Positions 1 through 9,609 of a stretch of 64,000 nucleotides of DNA are shown piece after piece. The notes beneath the pieces are model-generated. The model was not told where the DNA came from. It saw only the letters and a list, made by a program, of their open reading frames with translations, and searched no databases. This DNA comes from Rhizopus arrhizus (taxonomy: Eukaryota > Mucoromycota > Mucoromycetes > Mucorales > Rhizopodaceae): positions 806,001-870,000 of the forward strand of contig JAKZZE010000002.1 of the NCBI GenBank assembly GCA_024220505.1, written 5' to 3'. A program made the position numbers and the translations under genes. Each line of letters begins with the position of its first letter. The first letter of the stretch is position 1.

Positions 1-683
1 GGGCTTCTACCATTCCAAAAACCCAAACTCCATCTCTGCGTGATCCACGATTGTATTTACGCTTGCCAAATTTGGACTCGTCAATTTGAATATGATCGCA
101 GAGTTCGTTGTCACCGAGCTTGTAGTCACCAAAATACCTGATAAAATCGTTGTGCATAAGCATCTGACAATCAACAGCAAGCTGACTAACAGTAGGACCA
201 CTAATGCGAACCGTTCTGATGATAATAGCAATTGATGCCTTACGAAAATACTCCGAAAGTACTATGTACACCTTGTTGATGTCCGACTTCTTATTAAAAA
301 ATACAGATCCCTTCGTAATGGATTCTTGTCGATCATTATGAATCCTAATTGATGAAGGAGTGCGACAACGATAGTAGAACTGAGATTTGCTACGTCTGTA
401 CCTAAGGACCATCTCATTCGTGCATCCATTGAAGTTGCAAATGCGGTTTTCCCTGTAGAACGCACCAATAGATTCCCTCAGGTGACTGTAATTCCATCAG
501 TAAACATGCCCTACTTTCCTTTTATATCACTTACGTCCATGTAGTTTCTTCTGACACAATGATTCTTGCTTCGCTCACTCTGTCACCATCCGAAGGAGTA
601 CGAAACCCATAAGGAGCAGACAATTGGCCAGAAGTACGGCCACCACGACGTGATAAGGATACAACAGAGCTTGAGACGGACAT
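1..683 (-). CDS. ISXO2-like (Merlin/IS1016-type) DDE transposase, partial
   Basis: The gene starts at ATG 681-683 (reverse strand) and runs off the left edge. A 49-nt intron lies at 486-534 (GTAAGT donor, ACAG acceptor); removing it gives one open frame to base 1. The N-terminal third is Ser/Arg-rich. A cysteine pair region (CNFNGC, then YRCR) follows, as in the zinc-binding N-terminus of this family. The segment near the edge reads IDESKFGKRKYNRG, then VWVFGMVE, the signature of the ISXO2-like transposase domain used by IS1595/IS1016 and by eukaryotic Merlin elements; the Asp of IDES is the first catalytic residue. It would cut and paste its own DNA element. Seen: motif, intron, open frame. 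Inferred: Merlin membership, because the second catalytic half and the terminal repeats lie outside the window. Confidence 0.8.
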
Positions 684-1070
684 AGACGAAAATTAGTAAA
701 ATACAGAGAAAATACAAAAATGCAAAGGGGTATTTATATTCTTCCTACAAAAAATGACGCAACATAAGTATCCAATCATATTGGTGATTATCTATCCCGA
801 GTCAGAGTCCAGGGTCAACAAAAAAAGCGCAAAATACCACAAAAGGAAAGAAAAAAAAATTATTCTAAAAAGTCCACTGACGCTGACTTATCTAAGCGGT
901 AGACTAGGCAAATTCAATGGCCAATAGAACCAGATGCGCTGATTGAAATCTTACCAAATTTGGCATCAAAGATGATACGAGGTACAAAAATGCATATTCG
1001 GAGTTTCATGCAGATCGGAGCTTAATTGAGGCCAGCGATCTCCGGGACCTATCTTTTGCTTTAGCCAAGA

Positions 1071-1256
1071 TGGAAAGGTTATCCTCCAGAATATGATACC
1101 TGGGAACCTGCCTCAAGTTTTGATGACATGAGTATGATAGAACAGTACTGGGCAAGACGTAACGTCAATAATAACATTGGCAAACGTAAACGCTCATCTC
1201 ATACGAATGTTCCAACAAAGACTAATAATTTTAACAAACGAAACAAGACAAAGTAA
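1071..1256 (+). pseudogene. Chromodomain end of a Ty3/gypsy polyprotein (remnant)
   Basis: The frame at 1071 reads WKGYPPEYDTWEP, then SFDDMSMIEQYW, and a basic tail to TAA 1254-1256. W-x-G-Y-...-TWEP is the second half of a chromodomain, as found at the C-terminus of chromovirus (Ty3/gypsy) integrases, where it directs insertion to marked chromatin. The first half of the domain is missing. Upstream (about 890-1068) a different coding-like stretch (RYKNAYSEFHADRSLIEASD) joins abruptly; I do not recognise it. A polypurine tract (about 1450-1462) and a 3' LTR follow, as expected for the end of an LTR element. Confidence 0.65.
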
Positions 1257-1449
1257 CGAGCTGAATATGATCTTTTCCCATTACTTTTTTCCTCAACAGG
1301 TTTTTTGGGTTTTTATCGATTATATACCAGAAGAGCATACTATCTCTTTCCTCTACACTTACGTCTTTAATATAAACAGCCTGCGCAATCATGTTGGATA
1401 TGATCCATGTACTCTTCGTTATTCATGATGCTCATCGGTTGTTCCAACC

Positions 1450-1462
1450 TGGAAGGGGGCAA
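1450..1462 (+). other. Polypurine tract before 3' LTR
   Basis: GGAAGGGGGCAA directly precedes the TGATGT start of the LTR at 1463. This is the usual plus-strand priming site of an LTR retrotransposon and fixes the LTR boundary. Confidence 0.6.
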
Positions 1463-1883
1463 TGATGTATCCATCATTCATAACTCGATATGAAAACAGT
1501 ATTAATAAGCTACATGTAAAATATATCCAATAGATAGGCTACAGGTTAATTCGGATAAATCTTCATTAAGAATAAGATGCTGCGTAATTGCACGGTTAAA
1601 TTATATTAAATCCAGGAACTAAATCACAGTCAATCGCAGTCAATCATATACGAGTATTCTATGGATAAATGCTTATGATGACAAAGATAACAATGGAAGA
1701 ACACGTAACCATTATCTATTTGTCATCAGTTATATCATACTCGTTAATTATTAATCCATGACATGAAATATTATCCGTGTATGAAAAGTATAAATAGAGT
1801 ATCATTTTCTTATTAAATAAAGCAATCTCTTTATCGAGTCTCGTCCTCTCTTGTTCCTTTCTATTCTTGGATAAATCAATCAG
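1463..1883 (+). mobile_element. LTR family 1, 3' LTR copy (truncated at its 3' end)
   Basis: It starts TGATGT after a polypurine tract. It matches, in inverse orientation, the segments 6413-6774, 7365-7414 and 7811-7904, which are the same LTR broken by two later insertions. A core promoter AAGTATAAATAG (about 1787-1798) is followed by AATAAAG. The right end abuts a truncated Tc1 fragment, so the true LTR end is lost; the end coordinate is approximate. Confidence 0.7.
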
Positions 1884-2315
1884 ATTATGTTCATATCCTG
1901 TCGACCACGCTGATGGACAGCCTGAACTACTATGGCTACAAGTAGGAGGCTATCTATTTTCAGCAAGATAACAATCCTAAGGACACATCAAAGCTTGCTC
2001 GTGCTTATTTTAAAGAAAATGGGTTTAAAGAAGAGCACACCTTCCATTGGCCAACTCAAAATCCTGATTTGAATCCTATAGAGCATCTCTGGCACCATCT
2101 AAAGCTGAGACTGAGTTTGTACGAAGGTAGGGCTAAAGGAGTGCATGATCTCTGGTCTAGAATCGAGAAAGAATGGAACTCTTTTACTAAAGAGTAGTGC
2201 CAAGCGTATATCAAGAGTATGCCAGCTCGTTGTAGAGCAGTCATTAAAGCTAAAGGCGGTTATACACGATATTAAATAAAAGATGATTCAGTTGGAAAAA
2301 TTGTTCGAATGCATA
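1884..2315 (+). pseudogene. 5'-truncated Tc1/mariner transposase copy
   Basis: Translating from 1884 gives the C-terminal third of a Tc1-type transposase: YFQQDNNPKDTSKLA, PDLNPIEHLWHHLK, and a final KGGYTRY stop at about 2271-2273. Two in-frame stops (after GYK and after FTKE) break it. The following bases to about 2315 resemble the inner end of the terminal repeat of the fuller element at 2384-4054. It is a diverged, dead relative of that element, missing its left two thirds, and lies directly against the family 1 LTR. Confidence 0.75.
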
Positions 2316-2383
2316 TGCTTGACGCAAATTGACCTTACTATATATGGAAGTAATCCCATAACCTTAAATTTTTATATGTTATA

Positions 2384-2594
2384 CAGTGGGTGGACTAATT
2401 GTCCCAGTGTTTCAACATTTTTTACGTTTGACACTGTAACTCGACCAATTCTTAGGCTATGCGGCTAGTTCCATGCTCATTAGAAAGGTCGCACTTCGTG
2501 CTACATAATATCAAAGAGCTGGTGTTCGGAGATTACACAGTCTGACTTAATCAGCAATAGAAAAAAAACACCGCACTGAGACAATTTTTCCGCT
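2384..2594. repeat. Left 211-bp terminal inverted repeat of the Tc1 element
   Basis: It is the reverse complement of 3844-4054 with few differences. It starts CAGTGGGTGG at the TA target and ends TTTTTCCGCT. Confidence 0.9.
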
Positions 2595-2795
2595 ACCTGC
2601 TTATTTTGCAATGTGTTCTAAACATCGCCTTCTTATCAATCAGAAATCACCGGAACTAATATACCAGTCTTATCTATGATAATCTACGACTCATATCTTT
2701 AATGTAAAGTATAAATAGCTTTACGTTATTCTTTTTTGTACAATATTCTTAGTCTCTTTCTATACTGCACTTCTTACGACTTTGTCCTGCATCAA

Positions 2796-3827
2796 ATGAC
2801 TCCTACTATCAGCAAATCTGTTCAGAAACAAATCCAAATGCTTTTGGCTAGTAATATGACATATGAACAAGTTATGGAACGCATTCCCGGATTGAAAAAG
2901 TTAACTTTAGGTAGGTATGCGAACAGGTTTTTTCCAAACCGAATGAAGGCAGCCCCTGGTAGAAGAGCAACTATTGGTGAAACTACCAAGTCATACATCC
3001 GTAGACAAATAATAAAGGATGAATTCAGGACAGCCAAAGCAGTACATCAATATCTGAATGGTTTGGGGTACGTTATTAGTTATTTTAGAGTCTTGAAGCT
3101 TCTTAAAAGTATGAACTTCAGAGCTAAAATAAAAGCGAAGAAGCCTCTTCTCAGTAAACAGCACAAGGAACGATGTTTATCATGGGCTATGACCCACAAA
3201 GACTGGACAACCAATGACTGGAGGCGTATGGTGTTTAGTGATGAGACTAAAGTTAATGTTTTCGGATCAGACGGTTGCAAGTATCACTGGAGTCGACCAG
3301 ACGATGTATTGCAGCCTCGTCACTTAGATTTTACAGTTAAAGGTGGCCAATAAAATGTCATGGTATGGGGTTGTATCACTTATGATGATTTTGGGTATGC
3401 TTGTTGGATATATGGTGAAACTATGGAAGCTGTGGATTATGTAAATATCTTGAAAACTACACTTATGGACAGCCTAAAGTACTATAGATACAATCCTGAG
3501 GATATCTATTTTCAACAAGATAAGGATCCCAAGCACACTTCGAAGCTTGCTAAGCAATGGTTTGTGGATAATAACTTCAAGAGTGATCATATCTTTAGCT
3601 GGCCAGCCCAAATTCCCGATTTAAACCCTATTGAACATGTATGGCATCACCTTAAACTCAAGCTGAGTGTATATGCCACTAAGGCTAAAGGAGTACATGA
3701 GTTATGGGAAAGAATCGAAAAAGAATGGAATATTTTTACAGTGGATGAGTGTAGAAGATATATAGATAGCATGCCGGATCGTTGTAAAGCAGTTATTGGT
3801 GCTAAAGGGGGACATACCCGTTATTAA
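2796..3827 (+). pseudogene. Tc1/mariner transposase with one in-frame stop
   Basis: From ATG 2796 the frame encodes a helix-turn-helix N-terminus, then the DDE domain: VFSDETK (first Asp), FQQDKDPKHTSK (second Asp), and PDLNPIEH (Glu), ending HTRY at TAA 3825-3827. One TAA at 3351-3353 interrupts the usual GGG.VMVWG block (VKGGQ-stop-NVMVWGC). The frame is the same on both sides, so a single base change would account for it. I count 37 residues between the second Asp and the Glu, against 34 in classic Tc1. About 343 codons is normal length. Read literally the protein is not made whole unless the stop is read through. Confidence 0.85.
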
Positions 3828-3843
3828 ATAAAATTTATGTTCA

Positions 3844-4054
3844 AGCGGAAAAATTGTCCCAGTGCGGTGTTTTTTTTCTATTGCTGATTAACTCAGACTG
3901 TGTAATCTCCGAGCGCCAGCTCTTTGATATTATGTAGCACGAAGTGCGACCTTTCTAATGAGCATGGAACTAGCCGCATAGCCTAAGAATTGGTCGAGTT
4001 ACAGTGTCAAACGTAAAAAATGTTGAAACACTGGGACAATTAGTCCACCCACTG
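3844..4054. repeat. Right 211-bp terminal inverted repeat of the Tc1 element
   Basis: It is the inverse of 2384-2594 and ends CCACCCACTG at the TA target duplication 4055-4056. Confidence 0.9.
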
Positions 4055-4143
4055 TAAGTATCAAATATCTCAATACTATCAAACAATGGGACCCACTTTG
4101 TCAGTCAAGACGTTGAAGCATTCATCAAATTCGTGAATACTCA

Positions 4144-4464
4144 TGAGATATTTGCAGATGATAAAGTGAGAAAAAAGAAAGGAAATAGTGCTTGAAAACT
4201 AGTGAATGAGTCTCTATGTAACCTCTTTATTAGATTTCAAGACGAGGGAGAGAACCCATTTAATCAAACTACGCCTTTATATAGGAAATGAAGTTATTCA
4301 GGGACCGAAGTGAGTTCAAGGTCAATTTTAGTATTGAGCTTGAACAATATAAACATTGTATATGAGCTTTTAAGTAATATTATGTATTCAGTACTTGTTA
4401 TTTCTTATATAAGATCTGAGTAATCTCATACGAATAATAAGTATTTAATGAGGTAAATACGACA
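4144..4464 (+). mobile_element. Solo LTR, family 5
   Basis: A 321-bp insert inside the integrase starts TGAGAT and ends CGACA. It is flanked by ACTCA (4139-4143) and ACGCA (4465-4469), a 5-bp duplication with one mismatch. Removing insert and one flank restores the conserved NTHHQYATPYH reading. No second copy is in the window. Confidence 0.6.
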
Positions 4465-4883
4465 ACGCATCACCAATACGCAACTCCTTATCACCCACAG
4501 ACTAATGGAAGAGTCGAACAGTTTAACGGGACATTGGTTCGTGGAATCAAAAAGATGACAGCGACTCATCCATAGATATAGGATACTTATTTACATTCAA
4601 TTCTCTACGCCTATCGTACTAAGTGTCATCAGAGTATTGGTATTTCTCCTTATGAACTCCTCTATGGTATTCCGCCTAGATCGCCAAACGAGGATATCTT
4701 GCAACAAATAGGAAGGAAAATGGGGTTTGAACGCTCCTTTTTCTTGCAACAAAGACACTTAGCCGACGAAGATAACAGCAAAGAACAAGAGAAGCAATCT
4801 CGTCAAGTCAATTCGAAGCAATTACCCGTAGGATCGGAAGTCCTTCGTCTGAATCAACAAAGAAACACAAACTAGATTATAAT

Positions 4884-5305
4884 TGTTGTATCCACACAAC
4901 TAGTAAAGTGAACATTCATGGATAAACGAGAGATCTCCGCAATAGCCAACTCTGCCCTGTTGTCCCTATCGGCGTTCCCACGACTATATCGGAACCTGAT
5001 TACAACAACGGCAGTTCAATTCAAACTTATTCGATAATTATCGTTGGATCAATAATTTATCTACTTCATTGTCCCTTGATTCGTCAAGAAGACAGCGGCT
5101 ATTAATTATCTACTATCTTTCCTTTATCTTCCCATCCTTCCCACATTATTCTTTTAATCGATCAATTGAAATAGCGGTAAAGACCCAGACATCCAAAAAG
5201 TATAAATAGCCTCAAATGTTTTTATTAATAAAGCGATATAATCTTTAGTTTCACAACTATTGTCTTTTTTAGTTTTTGTCTCTTATTTTAATACTTGGCA
5301 AAACA
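4884..5305 (+). mobile_element. Solo LTR, family 4, with perfect 5-bp duplication
   Basis: A 422-bp unit, TGTTGTATCC to GGCAAAACA, is flanked by ATAAT on both sides (4879-4883 and 5306-5310). It contains AAGTATAAATAGCC (about 5197) followed by AATAAAG (about 5228). The same 5' end recurs on the other strand at 6115-6196. Confidence 0.85.
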
Positions 5306-5619
5306 ATAATTATCGCAATCAAGTATATACGGTTCTAGCTAGTCTCAAGAACAACGTATACATCTTAGCAAACCGTCATGGGAAAAGACTCAAACGCGCA
5401 ATCAATGGTGCTCATTTAAGAAGATTTGTTCGTCCTCAGCCCCAACAAATGCTTCTAGAGAATAATGGCGGGTGGATGAAATCCAGCACTCAAACTTTCA
5501 AAACCCAGAATAACTCACTAAACGCAAATGGCAGTAATGGCTCTCAGATATAAATTCACAAACTCATCCCCAATTCGCTCTTCTTCTTCTTTGGGATAAA
5601 ATTGATATAATTCACACAT

Positions 5620-6114
5620 TGTGTTATATCGCTAAATACATATCTCAGAGAAGTAAGTTGAGATATTTTCAATAGTTTATAAATTGTATCCTAAGTTGTA
5701 CTTCAATAAAAGACTGCTACATTTTAAAAGAAGTAATTCTATAAAAGTTCAATTATTTCACTATGAACAATGATCGTCCAAATTGGGAATATCGGACATT
5801 GTATTATGCCACCTCCAATAAAATTATATCCCAATCCACTCCAGAATATAACAAGTTCTTGGATCAGGATTAATAGTTACTTCTTTATAAAAAGTTGTCA
5901 AACAATACCGATTCTATAAATAATTTATCATCTAATATCGATTAATAATCAATAATCATGTACTGTGGCTACTATTATTTAGCTGTGGATAGAAAAGTAT
6001 AAATACCCTCATATTTTTAACTTGAATAAAGGACAATCTACTTTGAGTCTCACTTATTTTTATATTTGTTGATGGACTTCGTACTTTTTTATATTATAAA
6101 CTCTAAATATCACA
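5620..6114 (+). mobile_element. LTR family 3, probably the 3' LTR of the gypsy relic
   Basis: It starts TGTGTTATAT and ends AATATCACA. It carries AAGTATAAATACCC (about 5994) and GAATAAAGG about 30 bp later. It follows the stop codon of the gypsy integrase by 66 bp. A shorter copy with perfect target duplication lies inverted at 7415-7810. No matching 5-bp duplication flanks this copy, consistent with one end of a deleted full element. Confidence 0.7.
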
Positions 6115-6196
6115 GTTGTGGGAACGCCGATAGGGACAACAAGGCAAAGTTGACTATTGCGGAAATCTCACATTTATTAGTTGTGTGGATACAACA
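6115..6196 (-). mobile_element. LTR family 4, 5'-end fragment
   Basis: The reverse complement begins TGTTGTATCCACACAAC, as the solo LTR at 4884 does, and continues about 82 bp before being cut by the family 3 LTR end at 6114. It interrupts the gag-like frame to its right. Confidence 0.65.
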
Positions 6197-6276
6197 TAAT
6201 CATTAGAACCACTTGCTGTGCCCATAGAATCAATTTCAGCAGTATTAACACCAGAGTTTTCAACAGTAGAATTCAT
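6196..6276 (-). pseudogene. gag-like N-terminus of an LTR family 1 element
   Basis: Just inside the family 1 LTR (in its own reading direction), ATG at 6274-6276 opens a frame MNSTVENSGVNTAEID that ends after about 27 codons where the family 4 fragment is inserted. Its position, the first ATG after a 5' LTR, suggests gag; there is no domain evidence. Confidence 0.4.
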
Positions 6277-6779
6277 TTGCAAGTAATTAACAGTAAAAAA
6301 AGTATAGGAAAGGGAAGTTTTAGGTAAAATGTAATATAGTAACAAAGATAAAGAAATACTGTTAGATCTTGGTATCTCTTTATTAAGTTAAGATAACTAT
6401 GATTCCAAGTTATGTCAGCATATTATTCAGGATCATATCTGATTACTTTTACTAAAATAAAGTGACTATAATCCTATGTATCCTTAACAAAGACATTTAT
6501 TACTGATTTGTCCAAGAATAGAAAGGAACAAGAGAGGACGAGACACGATAAAGAGATTGCTTTATTTAATAAGAAAATGATACTCTATTTATACTTTTCA
6601 TACACGGATAATATTTCATGTCATGGATTAATAATTAATGAGTATGATATAGCTGATGACAAATAGATAATGGTTATGTGTTCCTTCATTGTTATCTTTG
6701 TCATCATAAGCATTTATCCATAGAATACTCGTATATGATTGACTACGATTGACTGTGATTTAGTCCTTGGATTTAATAT

Positions 6780-7359
6780 TGTTGTAGAACAGTGTCTGAT
6801 CATAACGGACATTGAATAATCACAACTAAAAGAAGTATATTAAAATTGATAAAAGATAATAATTTAAATCTTTATCAAATAAAATATATTCTTCTTCTTT
6901 TTATATAAAACTATCACTATTAGATTCATTCTATAAAGTAAACATGAACAATAAATAAGTCATGACCTTTACTATTCATCATTTCTGTAAATGAATAATA
7001 ATGGATCAGGTACCTAGTCAACTTTGATCTGACTGGAGGCATTTCATATAAATATATCTTTCCTCTCAATGAAGACAGGACAATTCTCCCAGATCAGTTA
7101 AAGAACAATAAGATCTATAAAAACAACGAATTAAAAATTTTCATAATCAATTCAGTGATCATTCTTCAATCAAACATGTCAATTATTGGATCTACGCTCA
7201 TAACTACTCATTTACCCGCCAACTGATAGAAGAATATAAATAGTAGACTTTGTAATGATTTCTTTTTAATAATTAAGATTGTCTTAAATAAAGTTCAGTC
7301 TCAAAAAATATTCTTTGGTTTTCATTGCTACCTTTAAATTACTTTACCAGAACATAACA
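6780..7359 (+). mobile_element. Solo LTR, family 2, perfect target duplication
   Basis: 580 bp, TGTTGTAGAACAG to CATAACA, flanked by AATAT at 6775-6779 and 7360-7364. TATAAATAG at about 7236 and AATAAAG at about 7288 give its sense. A closely related copy in the opposite orientation is at 49377-49950. Confidence 0.9.
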
Positions 7360-7414
7360 AATATAACTTAACCGTGCAATTACGCAGCATCTTATCCTTA
7401 ATGAAGATTATCCG

Positions 7415-7810
7415 TGTGATATTTAGGGTTTATAATATAAAAATATACTAAGTCAATCAACAAATATAAAAATAAGTGAGACTCAAAGTAGATTGTCCTT
7501 TATTCAAGTTAAAAATATGAGGGTATTTATACTTTTCTATCCACGGCTAAATAATAGTATTCACAGTATATGATTATTGATTATTAATCGATATTAGACG
7601 ATGCGTTAATTATATGATTGGTATTGTTTAACATCTTTTATCAAGAATTAACTATTAATCCTGATTCAGGAACTTGTTAGAATATTCTGGAGTGGATCGG
7701 GATATGATTTTATTTGACGTGGCATAATACAATGTCCGATATTCCTAATTTGGATGATCATTGTTCGTAGTAATTTACAGTATTACTTTATTATATGTGT
7801 AAATACCACA
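7415..7810 (-). mobile_element. Solo LTR, family 3, perfect target duplication
   Basis: 396 bp, flanked by ATCCG at 7410-7414 and 7811-7815. In its own sense it starts TGTGGTATTT and ends AATATCACA, matching 5620-6114 but lacking about 100 bp near the 5' end. It is inserted inside the family 1 LTR. Confidence 0.9.
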
Positions 7811-8071
7811 ATCCGAATTAACTTGTAGCCTATCTATTGGATACATTTTACATGTAGCTTATTAATACTGTTTTCATATCGAGTTATGAATGATGAATAC
7901 ATCAATTACTCTTTATGATATAACTCATAGTCAGATGTTTATGATTTAACTATGCTAGTGTTGGAGATGTTTAGTTTATAGCATAATTTATTATTCTATT
8001 ATGTCTGCCTATAAGAAAATAAAATACTTTAAATTGCTAAACAAAGGATGAGGAATAATAATGATAATGCT

Positions 8072-8945
8072 TTACAAATCAAAAGGTATGTTTATGGGAG
8101 AACCTATTTTTAAGTTGGGAAACCAGGTTCTTCTTGTCCAATTGGTTTCCGTTTCAACAACGTCATTATCATTTGATGGTGATCGCCGATACGATGAACT
8201 CTTCTTTTTTTTCCATCTTCTCTCTTTTTTGATAGCATCATGCAATAAACGACCATTTTTTATCAAATGGTACTAATGTTTTTTAATATAATGGAGAAAT
8301 AGAAGAGATATATATTCTTTACCTTCATGAAGTTCAAGCGAGGGATGGTCTTTATTCTTAAAATAGAGAGATCGTCGGCAAGGTAGGGTACATCAACAGA
8401 CCCAAGGTGCTGTACTGTGTAAAGACCTGGCGCGACGAGTTTTGTTATCTTGATTTCCCCTTCTAAACCGTTTGCTTGGAAACAAGGAATAATCAATCGT
8501 CTTGCATCTTTTGCTTGCATGAACTCCTGGTTGGTTATATCATCCAATATTATTTTAGACTCTCGTAATACTTTTAAGTGGTCCGCAGTGAATTTCCCAG
8601 GCCCAAGCTTGTCATTTGCAAATTCGCAATGGGATAAATCATGGTAGCTGTCATCGACTCTGATGAGCACACGCAAATCAATACGATCGCCCAGGACATT
8701 TTCGTCTGGTAGCGCTCTTTTTTTGGCTAAACTCGACGACTCAGATATTAAGTCGCCCCTTTTTATACATTAGCAACTTTATATATTACAACATCGATAT
8801 GTAACCTTACCACTTTAAAAAGAGAGACTTGTCGGTGAATATGCTAGTGAGAATAGGGGTCCATGCTTCCCCTACGAAATCCTGCTTCGTTGCTGTCACT
8901 GATCTCTTCTTCAAAATACTATTATCTTGATTTAATAGACGAATC
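8072..8945 (-). CDS. Uncharacterised 'GEFA'-family protein, member A (5' end not found)
   Basis: Three exons join in frame: 8811-8945, 8323-8758 and 8072-8272 (introns GTAAGG and GTAAAG, both about 50 nt). The first coding exon seen begins at an acceptor (TTATTAG) at 8946, so earlier exons are missing or unrecognised. The middle exon has DLRVLIR, then HCEFAND, a K-x3-D-x2-KV turn leading to LRESKIILDDI, then a hydrophobic strand (RRLIIPCFQ) and EGEIKITKL. This order matches the gene at 49915-52180 (D...GEFA...K...D..KV). The last exon is a lysine-rich tail ending at TAA 8072-8074. I do not know its function; D-(x)n-E-F-A followed by a charged helix is loosely like a PD-(D/E)XK fold, which is only a guess. 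Confidence 0.6.
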
Positions 8946-9081
8946 CTAATAAAGATAATCAATACCGTAAAACAATTCTACTATGGTAAATATTACACAT
9001 GAGAATAGACTTCAAAATAGCTCTCGTCAGAACTAAACGCATGTTTGTATTGGCAGTCCAAAGAGAGCCTGTACGCTGCTT

Positions 9082-9594
9082 TCAAGTCAGTTCGAGCTTT
9101 CTATAGATACAGTAAATTAATCCAACGATCATTGTAATTGTTAATAGTAAATAAACCTTTTCGATTTTTTCTAAATTATCAGTAATGTGCTTAGGCAATA
9201 GGGTCATTTCCCTCGGCTCATAAAACAAATTTTTCAGCTGTTGTCATTCTTTATTCGAAAAAAATGAGCATTGGGAGTCTTCATCAATGCTGTTGTTTGA
9301 CAAATCCACAACGGAATTGAAGCCTAAGAATACACTGTTCTTTGCTTCCCCTGTTAAGTTTGTATATGTTTTTGCTGCTTCTGCCAATTTTATTGCTTCT
9401 GTCTTGATAATGGAGCCAACACTTCGTGTCATACCATCCAAGACGATACCATCCATCTCATAAACTTTCTTATTTTCTGTAACAGTTGGTTGACGTGACT
9501 TCGATCTTGTTTGGTAGCCATCTGCTTGAGTCACTGGTGGTTGTAAACCTCGATTAGCCTGTTCTTCCATAGGCAGCGCGTTTTGATGCGACAT
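9082..9594 (-). CDS. Hypothetical membrane-anchored protein, structure unresolved
   Basis: ATG at 9592-9594 opens a frame with GLQPPVTQADGY, TRSKSRQPTV, and VGSIIKTEAIKLAEAAK, stopping at about 9245. In another frame just downstream (9230 to TGA 9082-9084) lies LLPKHITDNLEKIEK followed by a clear transmembrane segment (YLLLTITMIVGLIYCIY) and a short basic end. An intron or a one-base error would join them, but I found no convincing donor. It could be a tail-anchored protein or a transposon relic. Both parts lie between the transposon island and an empty region. Confidence 0.3.
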
Positions 9595-9609
9595 TTCCTG
9601 GAGGCTCAA

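Larger units (their letters stand above)
2384..4054 (+). mobile_element. Tc1/mariner-type DNA transposon, near full length
   Basis: A 1671-bp unit is bounded by inverted repeats and flanked on both sides by TA (2382-2383 and 4055-4056), the target duplication of the Tc1/mariner superfamily. The 211-bp inverted repeats begin CAGTGGGTGGAC and are nearly identical, which suggests fairly recent activity. A single transposase frame with one internal stop occupies the centre. A promoter-like AAGTATAAATAGC lies at 2707-2719, about 80 bp before the transposase ATG. Confidence 0.9.
4057..5553 (+). pseudogene. Ty3/gypsy integrase end, split by two solo LTRs
   Basis: Three blocks of one integrase are visible. 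4085-4143 reads SNNGTHFVSQDVEAF; 4465-4883 continues HHQYATPYHPQTNGRVEQFN, then YRTKCHQSIGISPYELLYG and a GPF-like VGSEVLRLN; 5306-5553 continues as a basic tail ending at a stop (5551-5553). D/N-NGTHF and HPQTNGRVE are core integrase motifs. Inserts at 4144-4464 and 4884-5305 separate the blocks and carry LTR ends and target duplications. At least one in-frame stop lies in the middle block. No chromodomain is seen, unlike the relic at 1071. The family 3 LTR at 5620 is probably its own 3' LTR. Confidence 0.75.
6413..7904 (-). mobile_element. LTR family 1, 5' LTR copy broken by two nested solo LTRs
   Basis: Read on the minus strand it begins TGATGTATTC at 7904 and runs to about 6413, in three parts: 7811-7904, 7365-7414 and 6413-6774. 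These match 1463-1883 in order. The two gaps are exact solo LTRs with target duplications. The right end (in LTR sense) is uncertain; ...CTGACA at 6413 is the best TG...CA partner. Confidence 0.65.

Noticed and set aside
1463..7904. A single giant element with 1463-1883 and 6413-7904 as terminal inverted repeats
   Set aside because: The repeats are two LTR copies of one family in opposite orientation, each next to its own relic (3' end with polypurine tract; 5' end with gag start), so two separate insertions explain them better.
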